Assembly: GCA_018894105.1 (NCBI GenBank)
Contig: CM032119.1
Span: 11,115,246 to 11,179,245 of the forward strand
DNA length: 64,000 bases
Direction: 5' to 3'
From: Jacaranda mimosifolia
Taxonomy: Eukaryota; Streptophyta; Magnoliopsida; Lamiales; Bignoniaceae
The notes under the pieces were generated by a model, which saw only the letters and a list, made by a program, of their open reading frames with translations, was not told the DNA's origin and made no database searches. The position numbers and the translations under genes are program-made. Below, piece after piece: positions 36,033 to 47,305 of the stretch (the first letter of the stretch is position 1; each line of letters starts with the position of its first letter).

Positions 36033-36861
36033 TATTGGAAATTGGTCTTCTTTGACCAACTATTTAAGTGGGCTCAACTTATTAATTTCTATTAAATGGC
36101 GATCATCGTAAACTATGCCACGGTAAATGATGAAAATGTGATTAATTATCCAAAACTAATGTCAAATGAATGAAAAATTAATGGTCAAAGTAAGCTACTT
36201 GATGGTTGACTAAGAAGACTAAAGAATAAGCAAAAAGAATGGGATGAGAGAAACTCCATCTCACATTGAAAGAGGAACAAAATGTGGGCTAAATAAATAA
36301 TTTAAATGTGTAGGTAAGGGATGGGCCCCTTGGGGATACCACAAGTGTTTGAATAAGAGATGACCTAAATGGTAATGGGTTCAATCTAACCTACAGAAGT
36401 GCACGCACTGCCACCACCCGCCCATCTAACCAACTCGGCTCGGCCTAGACTTGGGCTTAGATTAAAATAGTATATGGAAAATGCAAACCTCTAGTTACAA
36501 TGCATTTGGACCGCATCTTTCAACCTACCTGCATTGATAAAATAATAGTAACAGCCATTTTGACTATCTTTCGACTGCTTTTTTAGCTCTATATATATTA
36601 GCCTTGAATTTCATCATTCTAGTCAGTCATCTTTTTATACATATAATATTTCTGCATAGTTCAGAGAGTGTAGTACGCTTGAGTTCAAAGTGATCAAATA
36701 GTGTGTAGTGCTGCCACTATTTGATAAAGTCGTTGTAACTTAGGAGACGATAACCAGTTTGCCATTAGCAACAGCGTAGGGCTAATTCGTCTTAAAGATA
36801 GAGTGCTCCACTCTCACCTTGACTACTTATTGATCACATAAATTTTACTACCAAATCAACA
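36033..36861 (+). repeat. 3' LTR of the copia element
   Basis: It starts TATTGGAAATTGGTC after the purine tract and ends CAAATCAACA. It is collinear with the 5' LTR, with many substitutions and small gaps. Confidence 0.85.
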
Positions 36862-36894
36862 CCGTCAAACTTGGAGAATGAGATGAGAAATTAA

Positions 36895-37555
36895 TCAAGT
36901 CCTGTGACTGATATGATGATCTTAAGCATTTGTATAAATTAGTTGAAGAAAAAGATGGAGGCCTTGCTTGGATCCAGATGATGGATAGGTCAATAACTAA
37001 TTAATATGAGCTTTCAAGCATAGAGAATTAGAGATCCTAAACGTATGTAAATTCGCTTTATATATAATGGACCTAATTGCTATAACTGACATACTTCAAC
37101 GATGAATTATTTTTTGATTGTAATGTTGAATTAATTGTAGTAATTTTTGGCTTGATTTTCTATAGACTAGACCTCTACAATATCAGAGTATGTAGAACTA
37201 TTTATGAAGATGCCATTCCAAAAATGTTATATAAGGGATTTCGATTTCTTATCTAGTATATGATGATGACAACTTGATGAGTTTAGATTAAAATTTGATG
37301 ACGTATATGCTTAGATCTGCATGCTGAAACTTTGGAGGAATACCCAGTCACCACCAGAACAATGGTTGTCCAGTGGATACAGAAGGTAGGAATCGAGACT
37401 TTAATTTCTCATTTATTATATCTTGGTGAGAAAGAAAATTAATTAATGTGATACTTTAATTTGATTTAGGTGGTGAAAAGTTAACTGATCAGTTTTTATT
37501 TTGTTGTGATGCAGTTTCCCTTCTTTTGTAGTGACAGGTCTAGAATACATCATTA
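36895..37555 (+). pseudogene. START-domain lipid-transfer protein, decayed host gene fragment
   Basis: Three exon-like blocks with canonical splice borders are readable. Block 1 (to 37042, donor GTATGT) reads DDLKHLYKLVEEKDGGLAWI and QMMDRS, then MSFQA-stop-RIRDPK. Block 2 (37166-37385, acceptor CTATAG, donor GTAGGA) reads, in shifting frames, PLQYQS, EDAIPKM, EFRLKFDDVYA, AETLEEYPVTTRTMVVQWIQ. Block 3 (37515-37555, acceptor GATGCAG) reads FPFFCSDRSRIHH and stops. This matches plant StAR-related (START / polyketide-cyclase-like) proteins, whose text runs 'WIQMMDRSTP..MSYQAW..DP', 'EFRxKWDDML..ETLEE' and 'MVVQWxxKFPFFCSDREYIIGR'. They bind lipids at membranes. Frameshifts and stops show it is dead; the copia element lies 34 bp upstream and the MULE 54 bp downstream. 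Confidence 0.75.
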
Positions 37556-37609
37556 ACTCTCAACCATGTTAATTTTCTTGACCGGCCATGCATGATATAT
37601 AAAAATATA

Positions 37610-40600
37610 GGGTTAATTACCCAAAAACCTAAAGATTCGATAAAATTACCAATACCCCCTAAAGTTTTGCTTCGTCTTACATTTTTTAAAGTTCGTTAGC
37701 TTTTGTCTAGAAATATGCTGACATCATAAAAAAATTTACATGAAAATCCAAAAATTCCCTTTGGTAACCGTTACGGTTATATTTTAGAGAAAAATACCAT
37801 TGGACTTATTTGTAATTTTTTAAGGCTATAAGGTTTCATTTATTAATTTTTTGTAAGCCATTGCAATTGGCAGTTTGACAAAAATTCTAATAATTTTGAT
37901 TTTTTAAATGTTTGAATTTACATTTTAAAATATAATTTTTAGCTCCTTAAGTTGCACTATACAACATTACTTTTACCCCCCTAGAAAAATAAAAAGCTTA
38001 CATAAGTTGAATAACACAATCCTTTTATAATAAAAATTAAGAAACATTGCAAAAACCCCTTGAACTTTCAATAAAACTACATAACATGTTTGAAAGAAAG
38101 ACTAAAATTTCTACACCAACTATAAATACTACAAGAGCCTTACATTTCAATCCTTCAAATATTTAAAGTTTGATAGATTTCATCCAAATACTTACAAAAT
38201 ATAGTCAAAAATTTATCCACCAAGGCAACAAAAATAGCCATTCTAGGCAACCAATATAGCTATTAAACAACTGACCCCAACATAGAGTTTTTCACAAATT
38301 CATATTGACAAAAGAAACACAAGGACGGATTTAAGCAGCATCTCCATACTGTCCTCTATCCCCATGTGTACATGTTTCTTAGCAGATGCAGAGCTGGTGT
38401 TAGCCTTCTTTTTCTTCTTCATTTCTCTTAGAATTTCAACCAAATGAGTGTTATAATCAAACTGGACAGATTTGCCACTTCTTCTTTGTAAAAGGAAAAG
38501 AAAACGTTAATTAACAAGTTTTAAAAATTCAAATATGCCTCAGTATCATCAATTAGAGACTTCGAACCTTCTTCTTGTTCTCAAAGGTGGATTGAGATGC
38601 TTGTTTGTAGGTCCTTTTGTTATGCCCAAATAATTGGCAGGTACTGCATCTAAAAGCGCATGATCTCTTATTTTCTATGACATTTGGTGCCTCACTTTGC
38701 TCTCTTCTTCTGCTCTTCTTGGGCCTACCTGGCAGCCTCTTCATCTTAGGAAGAAGAACTTTATGTGGTTGTGGATTCAAGTTTGAAGGCCAAAAGGCAA
38801 TTTCGGAATTGGATGCATCACCTCTAAGTTGGCCTTCAAGTGAACAGTACTATAAAAGCTAAGATTTGCATAAAGCTCTGCTGACCCTCTCCCATGGGAT
38901 ATGGCTAATATAGCATGCTTGCCTAGAATGCCAGAAATATCCATTCTCTGCAATCACAGCTCCTATTGTCAAAGTTGACAGTGTAATGCATCCCTTTATC
39001 CAACACCTGGAATTTATATGCACTACTAATTGTTAACTGATAGGATACCGCTTTATCTTTCAAACTATTGATCTTTGAGACCACATTCTCACAGACACAG
39101 TTAGCCCTACCCTCTCTCAAACCTCAACCTCAACCTAGTCATTAACTTTGTTCGAAGACCATCAAGGAGGGTTAAAATTGGTTTTGACCTCAGCTCACAT
39201 ATCCAGTGGTTGAAATATTCAGAAATATTATTTGTGACATGATTATTTTTTAGCCTTGAATCAAAAGCATGCCTTGTTCACAGCTAAATAGAAATTCCCA
39301 TCAACCAATCATGTGCAGCCTACCTATGCTCCTTGATCTTATACATTGCCCAATTGAAACCTTGGGTATTATAAGAACGTGCAACTATCAAAAAATACTT
39401 TTTCAAAAGCACACCTAGAAATTGTTGCCTAAAATTGGTATAAATATGCCTGGAATACTTCCTATTTATTGCATTAGGAGTAAACTCAATGATAGTTCAA
39501 TGTGGCCTTACTAATAGAAATCAAAAAGTCAGCAATAATATTATAGAAACCCTTTAACTTTATAAGACATAACAAGAAAACCCTTAAAGTAATGTTAGTA
39601 TTACATTTACCTCCCCTGAGGTAATGTTAATATTACATTTACCCTTCTCCTATTTGACAAGTCTAACAAAGACTCAATCAAATTTGCATACAGGAGACAT
39701 TACTTGGAAAAATTTACAATTTTGTAGATACATGTCAAGGAAAACCCTTAACTATAACAAACATGAAATGGACAATCTTCAAATAGTTATAATCTTACCT
39801 TGACCCCCTTCATATTTAACAGACCTAACAAATAAACAATCTAAGATGCAAACATACTACATACTTTGAAAATTCTATATATGATATTATATATACCCCC
39901 ATAAAGTTTTACAAACCTAACAAAAAAGGCATTTAAGTCAATCACAAATAACCAAAAAGATCATTTAAGTCGCAGAAAGACAACAAAATATACGAATACC
40001 TTCTGTCTATCAGTCATAAAGGTCCAAGGCTTGTTAGTATCGAATCCCCCAAGCACTCAAAGAAAAAACCCCAATTCTATTTACATTCAGTTTAAACTAC
40101 TGAAAATGCAACTGGAAACAACCCATTATTTCCATCAAGACCCACTGCTGCTAGTAGAACTCCTCCATATGGCCTGTTCAGGTGACATCCATCAAATCCT
40201 AGAAAGGCGCCACAACCATTGAGAAAACCATCTCTCAAAGCTGTCAATCTCATGAAGCATATCTTAAAAGTAGGTTCATGTGGTATTGAACTACTTTCAC
40301 AAGTGTATGCTTTAGGATCTACATTTTTAAACTTTTAAGTGGATTCGAGCACATGCACAATAAGGTCAAAATTTCCAAAATCGATATCTGTAACAAAAAA
40401 AAAGTGAAAAACACAAATTACTACAATCAGTAAAACATTATATTTACCCCCTTCTGGTTTTATGATATTTGCAATATAATGGTATCTAATTTTCCATAAC
40501 AAACAGAATAGTCCAACATTATGTTACAGGTAAAATCAATCCAATAACATAAGTTTTACCACACCATTCATCAAAAAACTGAAATATATCAATATGCCCG

Positions 40601-41258
40601 AATTAAAACATGTTTAAAATACTGATTCAAGTTCATTTTTGATGGGGGAAAAAAAAAAGAAAACCCACAAAAAATAGGAAAAAACATCCATACATTACGA
40701 TAAAAAATGGGGGGGGGGGGAATGGTATTTTTTGACATATTCCGAAAATATATATAACCTAATAACAAGATCTAACAAAAATAACACATTTTGAAAGAAA
40801 AAATCATACCTTTATCAAAGTTGCAAACCCTAATATTTTTGTAACTTTTTCAAAGTTTGGAACTACAATGGCCTCCAATCAACGTCCAAAATGGAGAGGA
40901 AAATGATGGGTTTGAGAAGAAGATGGATTTTGGGAATGTAGACTAACGATTTTGGGGGATTTTGAGAGTTTTTTCTTTCTTTCCAATGAAAATGAGAAGA
41001 ATGAGCAATTGTCTTCCTCTCTTCTTTACTGCCAATTCAAGGGCCTTTTGGTCAATTCCAGAGGTAAAGGTCATTTTAGTCTTTGGCCAATTTATTTTTT
41101 ATTTTTTTTATTTTTTGGCAAGGTAAAATGGATATTTCACTAAAATCATCCAACTTAATGGCCATCTGTTAGCTCTAGGGGGTTTTTGTAATTTCCTAAA
41201 ACCTGTGGACGTTATTGTAGATAAACCAAACCTCTTGGGGGGTCTGGGTAATTAAGCC
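37610..41258 (-). mobile_element. Mutator-like element (MULE) with intact borders
   Basis: The left end is GGGTTAATTACCC (37610-37622). The right end is GGGTAATTAAGCC (41246-41258), whose reverse complement GGCTTAATTACCC differs at one base. Further in, both arms keep related pieces such as ATTACxxATACCCCCTA. The element is flanked on both sides by AAAAATATA (37601-37609 and 41259-41267), a perfect 9-bp target duplication, the size typical of Mutator elements. Its length is 3649 bp. It carries a transposase relic on the minus strand. Confidence 0.88.
38553..40350 (-). pseudogene. MuDR-type transposase, decayed
   Basis: Minus-strand pieces in order: CFMRLTALRDGFLNGCG, FLGFDGCHLNRPYGGVLLAA and VGLDGNNGLFPVAF (about 40270-40080, first catalytic Asp in FDGCHL); a broken TDRQK piece near 40010; RKYSRHIYTNFRQQF, WAMYKIKEHR and AAHDWLMGISI (39480-39280); NHVTNNISEYFNHWI and KPILTLLDGLRTKLM (39240-39150); a SWIM zinc finger CDCREW with a degraded second half (39120-38890); and the C-terminal zinc knuckle RLPGRPKKSRRRE then CSTCQLFGHNKRT (38760-38590). 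The 39480-40000 interval has no readable domain. Stops throughout make it inactive. Confidence 0.88.
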
Positions 41259-41267
41259 AAAAATATA

Positions 41268-41980
41268 TAAAAAGAACCCACAAGCCAAAGAGATCTTGGA
41301 TCCGTTCTCTCACAACAAAAAGATATTGAAGAAAATTCTGCAAGATCAAACATGAAAAATGGGGAAAAGAAAAAACAATACAAAAGCACCACAAAAGCAA
41401 AACTAGATCTCTTCCCAAAACGTTATTTGCTTTTCAATTGAGATGGACCCAGACTTTGAATCAAAGAATGATTGATAATATCAAGGTATTGTGTCTCCTG
41501 CTTAGATTGAAAGATCCAAGAAAAAAATTGTTGAGTTGAGGAACTGATTGGCTTATTGTCCAAATGCCATGCTGTGAATCATGCATGTTTTAACTTGGCC
41601 CGTCTCATCTCTCATGTGTTTTTCTTTGGGTTTTGTGATTCATGTTAGATTCCCTGCAATGAATAAATACTTAAGTACGATTATGAATCATTCTGTATTT
41701 ATATGTATATATATGTAATTATTTTATTCTATGATAATATTATTTTTCTATTTAATTATTCACGCTTATTTAATTCTATGGCGCCAAGAGTCTTAGAACA
41801 AATTCTTAATTTGATTAAACTCAAAACAACCCATCAATATATATGTCTTGATTATGTTGGTGTGAACTTAATGTTTGAACATGAAGAAGATGTTTGCTTT
41901 GTATGCTTTTCTGAATCATCTTGATAAGGGTGAATAATCTATAAATCAACAAACAATGAATATATTTGAGCTCTTTCAAC
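41268..41980. other. Host-like spacer, nothing recognised
   Basis: The open frame 41703-41924 (from MAPRVLEQILNLIK on) has no family resemblance I can name and no splice or promoter context. The region contains short TA repeats. Confidence 0.35.
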
Positions 41981-42969
41981 CAATGTTTTCAAAACGGATC
42001 GGACAAAAAATCAATAATGTCACTGGTTACTGGTTCGACTGGTTGGACCATTGATTTTACCAGTATGACGTTATAATAACGTAATAATTATGTTTAATTT
42101 TATAAATATATATAATATTTTAATATTAATAAAAAATAAAATTAACTTTCAATAATATAGAATAAAAATTATTGGAAAAAATTTCAATTCTTACTCATTT
42201 TTAAGTACGTTCTTTAAAAAAAAATACTATTTCACAATTAGTCAATTATATTGTACCTTATGTTCTCTCAAAAAAATTTAAAAAAAAATTGACTTATGTG
42301 CATAATACTGGTTACTGGTTCGACTAGTTGGACCATTATAATACTATTTCGACCCGAAATGTACGTGTTATACACCTTATGTGCATTTGATTATATTGAT
42401 CTTCAATTTACTTCATTTAATAATAGGATAATATTAACTTATATATTGAAAGGATTAATTTCGTCATTCATAATGTTCTCTAAAAAAATTATTTAAAAAT
42501 AATATTTAACATTAATTTAAGTAATCATTCACTTTAAACTTTAAATCCAAGTAAAAACAAAATTTTCCACACTAAATATTCAACATAATTTAAGAGAAAT
42601 TAATTAAAATAAAACAACAAATTAATTATGAGCATCCACATATAACTACTATTTCTTTAATTAAATTTCAAGGAAATAAATTTATATTTCAAAAACTACA
42701 TGGTCAGATCTTTAGTCATGATCTTCAACTCATAATTTCTCTTTTCTCTTTTACACTTTTTATTTTTTGAAAAAAAAATTTTAATTTTAAACACAGAGAA
42801 ATAAATGAGCCGGTTGTGGTCCAGTCGAACCACCACCAATTGAATTGAATTGATTTTTTACCGATTCAATAAAGTTACAAATTTTTAAGCTTCAATTGAA
42901 TCAAATTAACCTTCGATCACTGATTCGATTGGTTCAATCAATCAATCCTGTCCAATTTTCAAAACATTG
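41981..42969. mobile_element. hAT-like non-autonomous element (989 bp)
   Basis: The left end is CAATGTTTTCAAAACGGATC. The right end is TTTTCAAAACATTG, reverse complement CAATGTTTTGAAAA, so the terminal inverted repeat is CAATGTTTT(C/G)AAAA. The flanks are CTTTCAAC (41973-41980) and CCTTCAAT (42970-42977), an 8-bp duplication with two C/T differences. Inside, ACTGGTTACTGGTTCGACT followed by (G/A)GTTGGACCATT occurs twice (about 42018-42050 and 42307-42338). No coding capacity. Confidence 0.65.
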
Positions 42970-42977
42970 CCTTCAAT

Positions 42978-43293
42978 AGTAAATGGTAACTAACTAGGTT
43001 ATGTAAGCAGCATGGCTATATATCCTATTTTATACATGGAATCCATAAAATTTTCAACTGCAAATATATTTATCCAAGTAATCAATACGTCACAGCTCAC
43101 AAGTATACTGTTAACATACCCAAATCCAATTCACAATAACCATAGCACCTAACAATGTTATTAGAGACAATGAATCAAAGAACAACTAATCATGAAGACT
43201 GAGTTATTCAAAATTTGATGGAAAGAGAGTTTTTCCTAGCTCTGTGTGTGTGTGTGTGTGTGTGCAGTCCAGCATGTACACGAAGATCACCCC
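42978..43293. other. Host-like sequence at the left flank of the second Tat element
   Basis: It contains a (TG)n microsatellite at 43244-43264. Before the Tat insertion this stretch was joined to 55277, so on the minus strand it would be downstream (3' side) of the small gene at 55331-55510. Confidence 0.4.
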
Positions 43294-43298
43294 AGTTG

Positions 43299-43703
43299 TG
43301 GAATGGTGGAATTATTGAAAGATAGAAATGCCCTCAAACTTGTTTACAATTTCAAAATGGCCTTTAGATCTGCGTCTTTTTAAACGGGGCAACCCGACCA
43401 CCCGACCCGGTCACTGACCCGGACAAATCTCAACCGTTAGCATCAGCCACATGTATGATCAAGAAGATGGACACTTGGACCAAATAGTACCCCGTCAGCT
43501 GAACCGTCAACTATAAATACCCCCTAATTTATTGCCATAAGGGATCTTGGTCAAAAAGAAAACACATATTTACTCTCCCACCTCACGACCTTATCCCCAG
43601 CACCAAGCGTCCTTCTTCCCAAGAAACACTTACCCAAGCTCCCATCTTTGGTCGACCTTCCGGCCATCGATAAATATACTAATTTTTATTTCTTGCGACA
43701 TCA
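43299..43703 (+). repeat. 5' LTR of the second Tat element
   Basis: It starts TGGAATGGTGGAATTATTG and ends CTTGCGACATCA. A TATA box (TATAAATA, about 43512-43519) lies in GTCAACTATAAATACCCC and is conserved in the 3' LTR (about 55079-55086). Confidence 0.93.
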
Positions 43704-43723
43704 GTAGGCGCCGTCTGTGGGAA
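43704..43723 (+). other. Primer-binding site region
   Basis: GTAGGCGCCGTCTGTGGGAA directly follows the LTR. Related elements have TGGCGCCGTCTGTGGG here, complementary to a tRNA 3' end. One base of the expected TGG is changed. Confidence 0.6.
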
Positions 43724-43763
43724 GTTGGTTTGAGTGTTGCGTACCTTGGGTGTGGAGGGATAT

Positions 43764-45055
43764 ATGGCGACGACACCCGGCAAGAATGTGGAAACACCTG
43801 AAATTCGAACCAATTCACCTTCGTTGCAACAATTGCCTCCACGAGCTTAACCCGAGCCGATAATAAGTATTACTCGGGCGGAGCTGCAAACTCTGATAGA
43901 AACGGTGACAAGTTGAGTTTTTGAGAGGAGACTGGTGGGAGTATCTGTAAATCCGCGGGCCTCGTTCCCAAGTAGTTGTTTAGGGAGAAACCCTCAGATC
44001 CCGATAAGATGATGAAAGTAGTCGGAGAATAAGCATATTCCGTCGAGGATGAAAGCCATCAATAGGAGTCGGATCATGAAGCAACAAGCATACGAGGGAA
44101 CGGAGGCAAGAGAATCCCAAAAAAATGTGTGAAAAGTAAGGTCTCGACAGAGATGCAAGAGACCAGTGACCAGACGGAAAGAACAAGTCGGAGGATTAAT
44201 GAGGTGAGAAAAATAGAGCAGTCGGGATCCATTCTGCAAAAGAGAGGCTCTCCCTTTGGAGCGAACATCTTAATGGAGACGGTTCCTGTGGGGTTTAAAA
44301 TACCAGAGCTTCCTAGATATGAAGGAAAATATGACCCGCAAGAGCACTTGACGGCATTCGAGCATGTGATGCAACTATATGGTTTATCAGATGCCCTAAA
44401 TTGCAGGGTGTTCATCATGACTTTGTGTGGAAGGGCACAAGAATGGTTTACTTCTTTGGTCCCTCGGACTATAGTAACGTATGACCAATTGTGTAGAAAG
44501 TTCTTATAACATTTTGCTAGTAAGAAGAAGTCCAAGAGGCCAGCAACATACATGTTCACTATTAGGCAAAAGGAAGATGAGACCCTGCGAGCATTCATGA
44601 GTCGTTTCAATAATGAGGTTTTGGAGGTCCCAGACCTCAAGGTAGACATGATGTTAAGCATCTTGATACATGGTCTTAAAAAGGGACCGATGGCATCTGC
44701 ACTGGCTCGAGAACCACCCTCCAACGTTGAGACCCTGATAGAGGTGGCTGAAAGATACGTGCATGAAGAAGAGATGAATGCCATGAAGGATGAGGAGTGG
44801 TCGAAGTTTGTAGGAGAAACGAAGTCGCAGAAAAAAAAGAAGGTAGGTAAACCTCGGTCTGAAAAAGACTGCCGAAAGTCCCCACCCCGACCAAGATTCG
44901 ATCACTACACGCATCTGAAGACCACTAGAACTGAAGCCATGTTTTCCATCGCTCATCAGACATCATCAGATGGCCAGCTAAGCAGCGAGATACTCCCAAT
45001 AAAAGGAATTCAAGACAATATTGTGCTTTCCATCGGGATAAAGGGCATATACTAA
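43764..45055 (+). pseudogene. gag of the second Tat element
   Basis: The start is ATG at 43764 (MATTPGKNVETPEIRTNS), stopped after 28 codons and resumed as SITRAELQTLIETVTS. The Retrotrans_gag fold lies at 44129-44509 (PELPRYEGKYDPQEHLTAFE, LCGRAQEWFTSLVP, YDQLCRKFL) and, after a TAA at 44507, in 44552-45055 (FTIRQKEDETLRAFMSRFN, LIHGLKKGPMASALA, ETLIEVAERYVHEEEM). It would form the particle coat. At least four breaks. Confidence 0.88.
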
Positions 45056-45289
45056 AAATTGCCACCATCTGAGAGATGAGATAGAGAGGTTGATAAGGCA
45101 ATGATATTTAAAAGAATTTGTAGAGCACACGTGTAGGAGTGCACAAGAAAAGGATTCACGAGAAAGGCAGCCAGAAAGAGATCGACCCAGGAGCAAGTCG
45201 CGCAGTCCTCATAAAAGGTATAAGCGAGGAAAGCATCCGGAGGAGAATAGGGTTCTCGATCCCAGGCATGATGACAACCTTCCAAGGAA

Positions 45290-45728
45290 AGGTGTAATAA
45301 ACATCATAGCTGGAGGACCCACCGGAAGAGATACACGAAATGCGAGAAAGAGATATGCTCGGAGAAACTCGCAGGTTTACACGATCGAGAAAAATGGGGA
45401 GCCCATAACTTTCGACCATAGCGACTTGGAAGGGGTTGTGTTGCCACACGACGATCCCATGGTAATAACTGTAGATATCGTGAACTTCTTTGTGCAAAAG
45501 GTCCTGGTGGATAATAGTAGTTCCGTCGATATTATATTTTGGAAGAAAATGGATTTAGACGTCACGACTATTAGACCAATCAGTGCCCCACTCGTAGGTT
45601 TTGGGGGTACTGAGGTCGTGCCGATCAAGACGGTCGACCTCCCCACCTCTTTGGGAGTAGAGCCAAGAAGAAGAACAATTATGTTGAAGTATCTGGTAGT
45701 GGATTGCCCCTTTGCTTATATGCAGTAA
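45290..45728 (+). pseudogene. Aspartic protease of the second Tat element
   Basis: It reads INIIAGGPTGRDTRNARKRY, ITFDHSDLEGVVLPHDDPMV, then KVLVDNSSSVDIIFWKKM, where the family has VLVDNGSS: the Asp is kept but the following Gly is Ser. It continues PLVGFGGTEVVPIKTVDLP and ends at TAA 45726-45728. The Gly-to-Ser change would probably harm activity. Confidence 0.82.
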
Positions 45729-45999
45729 TGGGACGACTGAGCCTCAACCAATTCTGAGCTATTGTGTCAACATATCATTTGAAAATGAAGTTCCTGACCA
45801 AGGCGGGAGTCGGGGAGGTTCGATGTGATCAGAAGGCTGTAAGGGTATGTTACAACATCTCTTTAACAAGAACAAAGAGGGAGCAGAATGAAAGTAAAAG
45901 CATAAGAATTGAAGTAGGTCAGCAAGTGGAACTACCCGCAAGTGTTGAACAAGAAGACAATAATAAAAAAAGGATGGAACCTTTCGACCACCAATAAGT

Positions 46000-47110
46000 A
46001 GAGCTTTTGCCCGGGGATCCAAGTAAAACCACGAGGATAAGGACACAGATGGATACTCAGGCGGAAGTCTTGATGATAGAATTCCTTCGAGAAAATGTGG
46101 ACATATTCGCATGGGGACCGGCTGACTTCAGCAACATAGACCCCGAGGTCATTGTCCATAACCTCAACTGGATCCTGATGCTCGACCTGTGCGACAAAAA
46201 AAGCGTAATTTCAGCACTGAAAGAAACAGGGTGATAGAAGAAGAGGTAAGAAAGCTATTGGAAGCAGGCTTTATTGTAAAGGTACAGTTCACCAAATGGT
46301 TATCAAATGTAGTAGTGGTCCCAAAGACATGAGGGAGGTGGAGGATGTGTACAGATTACACATACTTGAATAAAACATGCCCTAAAGATTCATATCTGTT
46401 GCCAAGGATAGACGCGTTGGTGGACTCTATAGCGGGATGTGCAATGTTAAGTATGATGGACGCCTGCCAAGGTTATCATCAAATACGTATGGCTCCTGAA
46501 GACATGGATAAAACAGCTTTTGTGGTTGAGAATGGGGTATACTGTTATCGTGTTATGCCATTTGGTTTAAAAAATACAGGTGCAACGTACCAGCGGCTTG
46601 TGAATAAAATGTTCAAATGTCAGATAGGTCACACTATAGAGGTATATGGGGATGACATGTTAGTCAAGAGCGCCCGAGAGGAGGAGCACATAGAAAACCT
46701 GAAGGAAGCCTTTGATATCATGTGATGGTATGGATTGAAACTAAACCCCGCTAAATGTACTTTTGGAGCCCGATGGGGGAAGTTCTTAGGGTACATGGTT
46801 ACTAAGAGAGGTATTGAAGCCAACCCTGACAAGATAGAGGCTATCCTAAAAATTTCGTCACCCAAAAGTGCTAGGGAGGTACAACAATTGACAGGTCGGA
46901 TGGTGGCATTAGGAAGATTTATAGCTCGGTTGGCAGAAAGGGGGATGCCTTTCTTCAGAACTCTGAGGAACCTTAAGGAGTTTACTTGGACAGAGGAGTG
47001 CGAGAGGGCATTTCAAGATCTAAAAAAGTATCTTAGCTCTCCCCCCCTTTTGGAGAAACCGCTTCCGGGCGAGGTGCTATATTTGTATATGTCAGTATCA
47101 GTTAGTCAAA
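46000..47110 (+). pseudogene. Reverse transcriptase of the second Tat element
   Basis: It includes FLRENVDIFAWGPADFSNID, MCTDYTYLNKTCPKDSYLLP, LSMMDACQGYHQIRMAPED, VMPFGLKNTGATYQRLVNKM, VYGDDMLVKSAREEEHIENL, LNPAKCTFGARWGKFLGYMV and LGRFIARLAERGMPFF. The polymerase box is YGDD instead of YVDD. A TGA near 46723 sits at an expected Cys or Trp position (IM-stop-WYGLKLN). Stops also occur near 46232 and 46330. Confidence 0.9.
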
Positions 47111-47305
47111 TGGGTCGTGGAGTTGAGTGAATTCTCCATTGAATTCCAGAGTAGAACAGCCATGAAGGCTCAGGTACTGGCTGACTTTTTTACAGAGATG
47201 GGGGAAGAGAAGGTCCCTAAACCCCTCGAGGTGAACGTGATATCGTCAGGTCGGTGGATGGTGCACGTCGATGGCTCATCAATGTCCCAACGAGGAGGTT
47301 CCGAT
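47111..47305 (+). pseudogene. Truncated RNase H and first part of the archaeal-type RNase H
   Basis: After LPGEVLYLYMSVS the first RNase H is almost wholly deleted: the text jumps to VVELSEFSIEFQSRTAMKAQ and VLADFFTEM. The second RNase H then starts, GRWMVHVDGSSMSQRGGS, with its first Asp, and breaks off at about 47305 where unrelated AT-rich sequence begins. It resumes at about 49690. Confidence 0.8.

Larger units (their letters stand above)
30655..36861 (+). mobile_element. Ty1/copia LTR retrotransposon, complete but inactive
   Basis: Matching LTRs (30655-31620 and 36033-36861) enclose gag, protease, integrase, reverse transcriptase and RNase H in copia order. A polypurine tract GTGGGGGAC (36025-36032) precedes the 3' LTR. 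The flanks are CTGTC (30650-30654) and CCGTC (36862-36866), a 5-bp target duplication with one C/T difference. Copia elements are copied by their own reverse transcriptase; this copy has dozens of stops. Confidence 0.9.

Noticed and set aside
38617..38862. Plus-strand 81-codon frame
   Set aside because: It is the shadow of the MULE transposase zinc-knuckle region on the opposite strand.
41703..41924. 73-codon frame from MAPRVLEQIL
   Set aside because: No family resemblance, no promoter or splice support, AT-driven composition; kept only as spacer comment.
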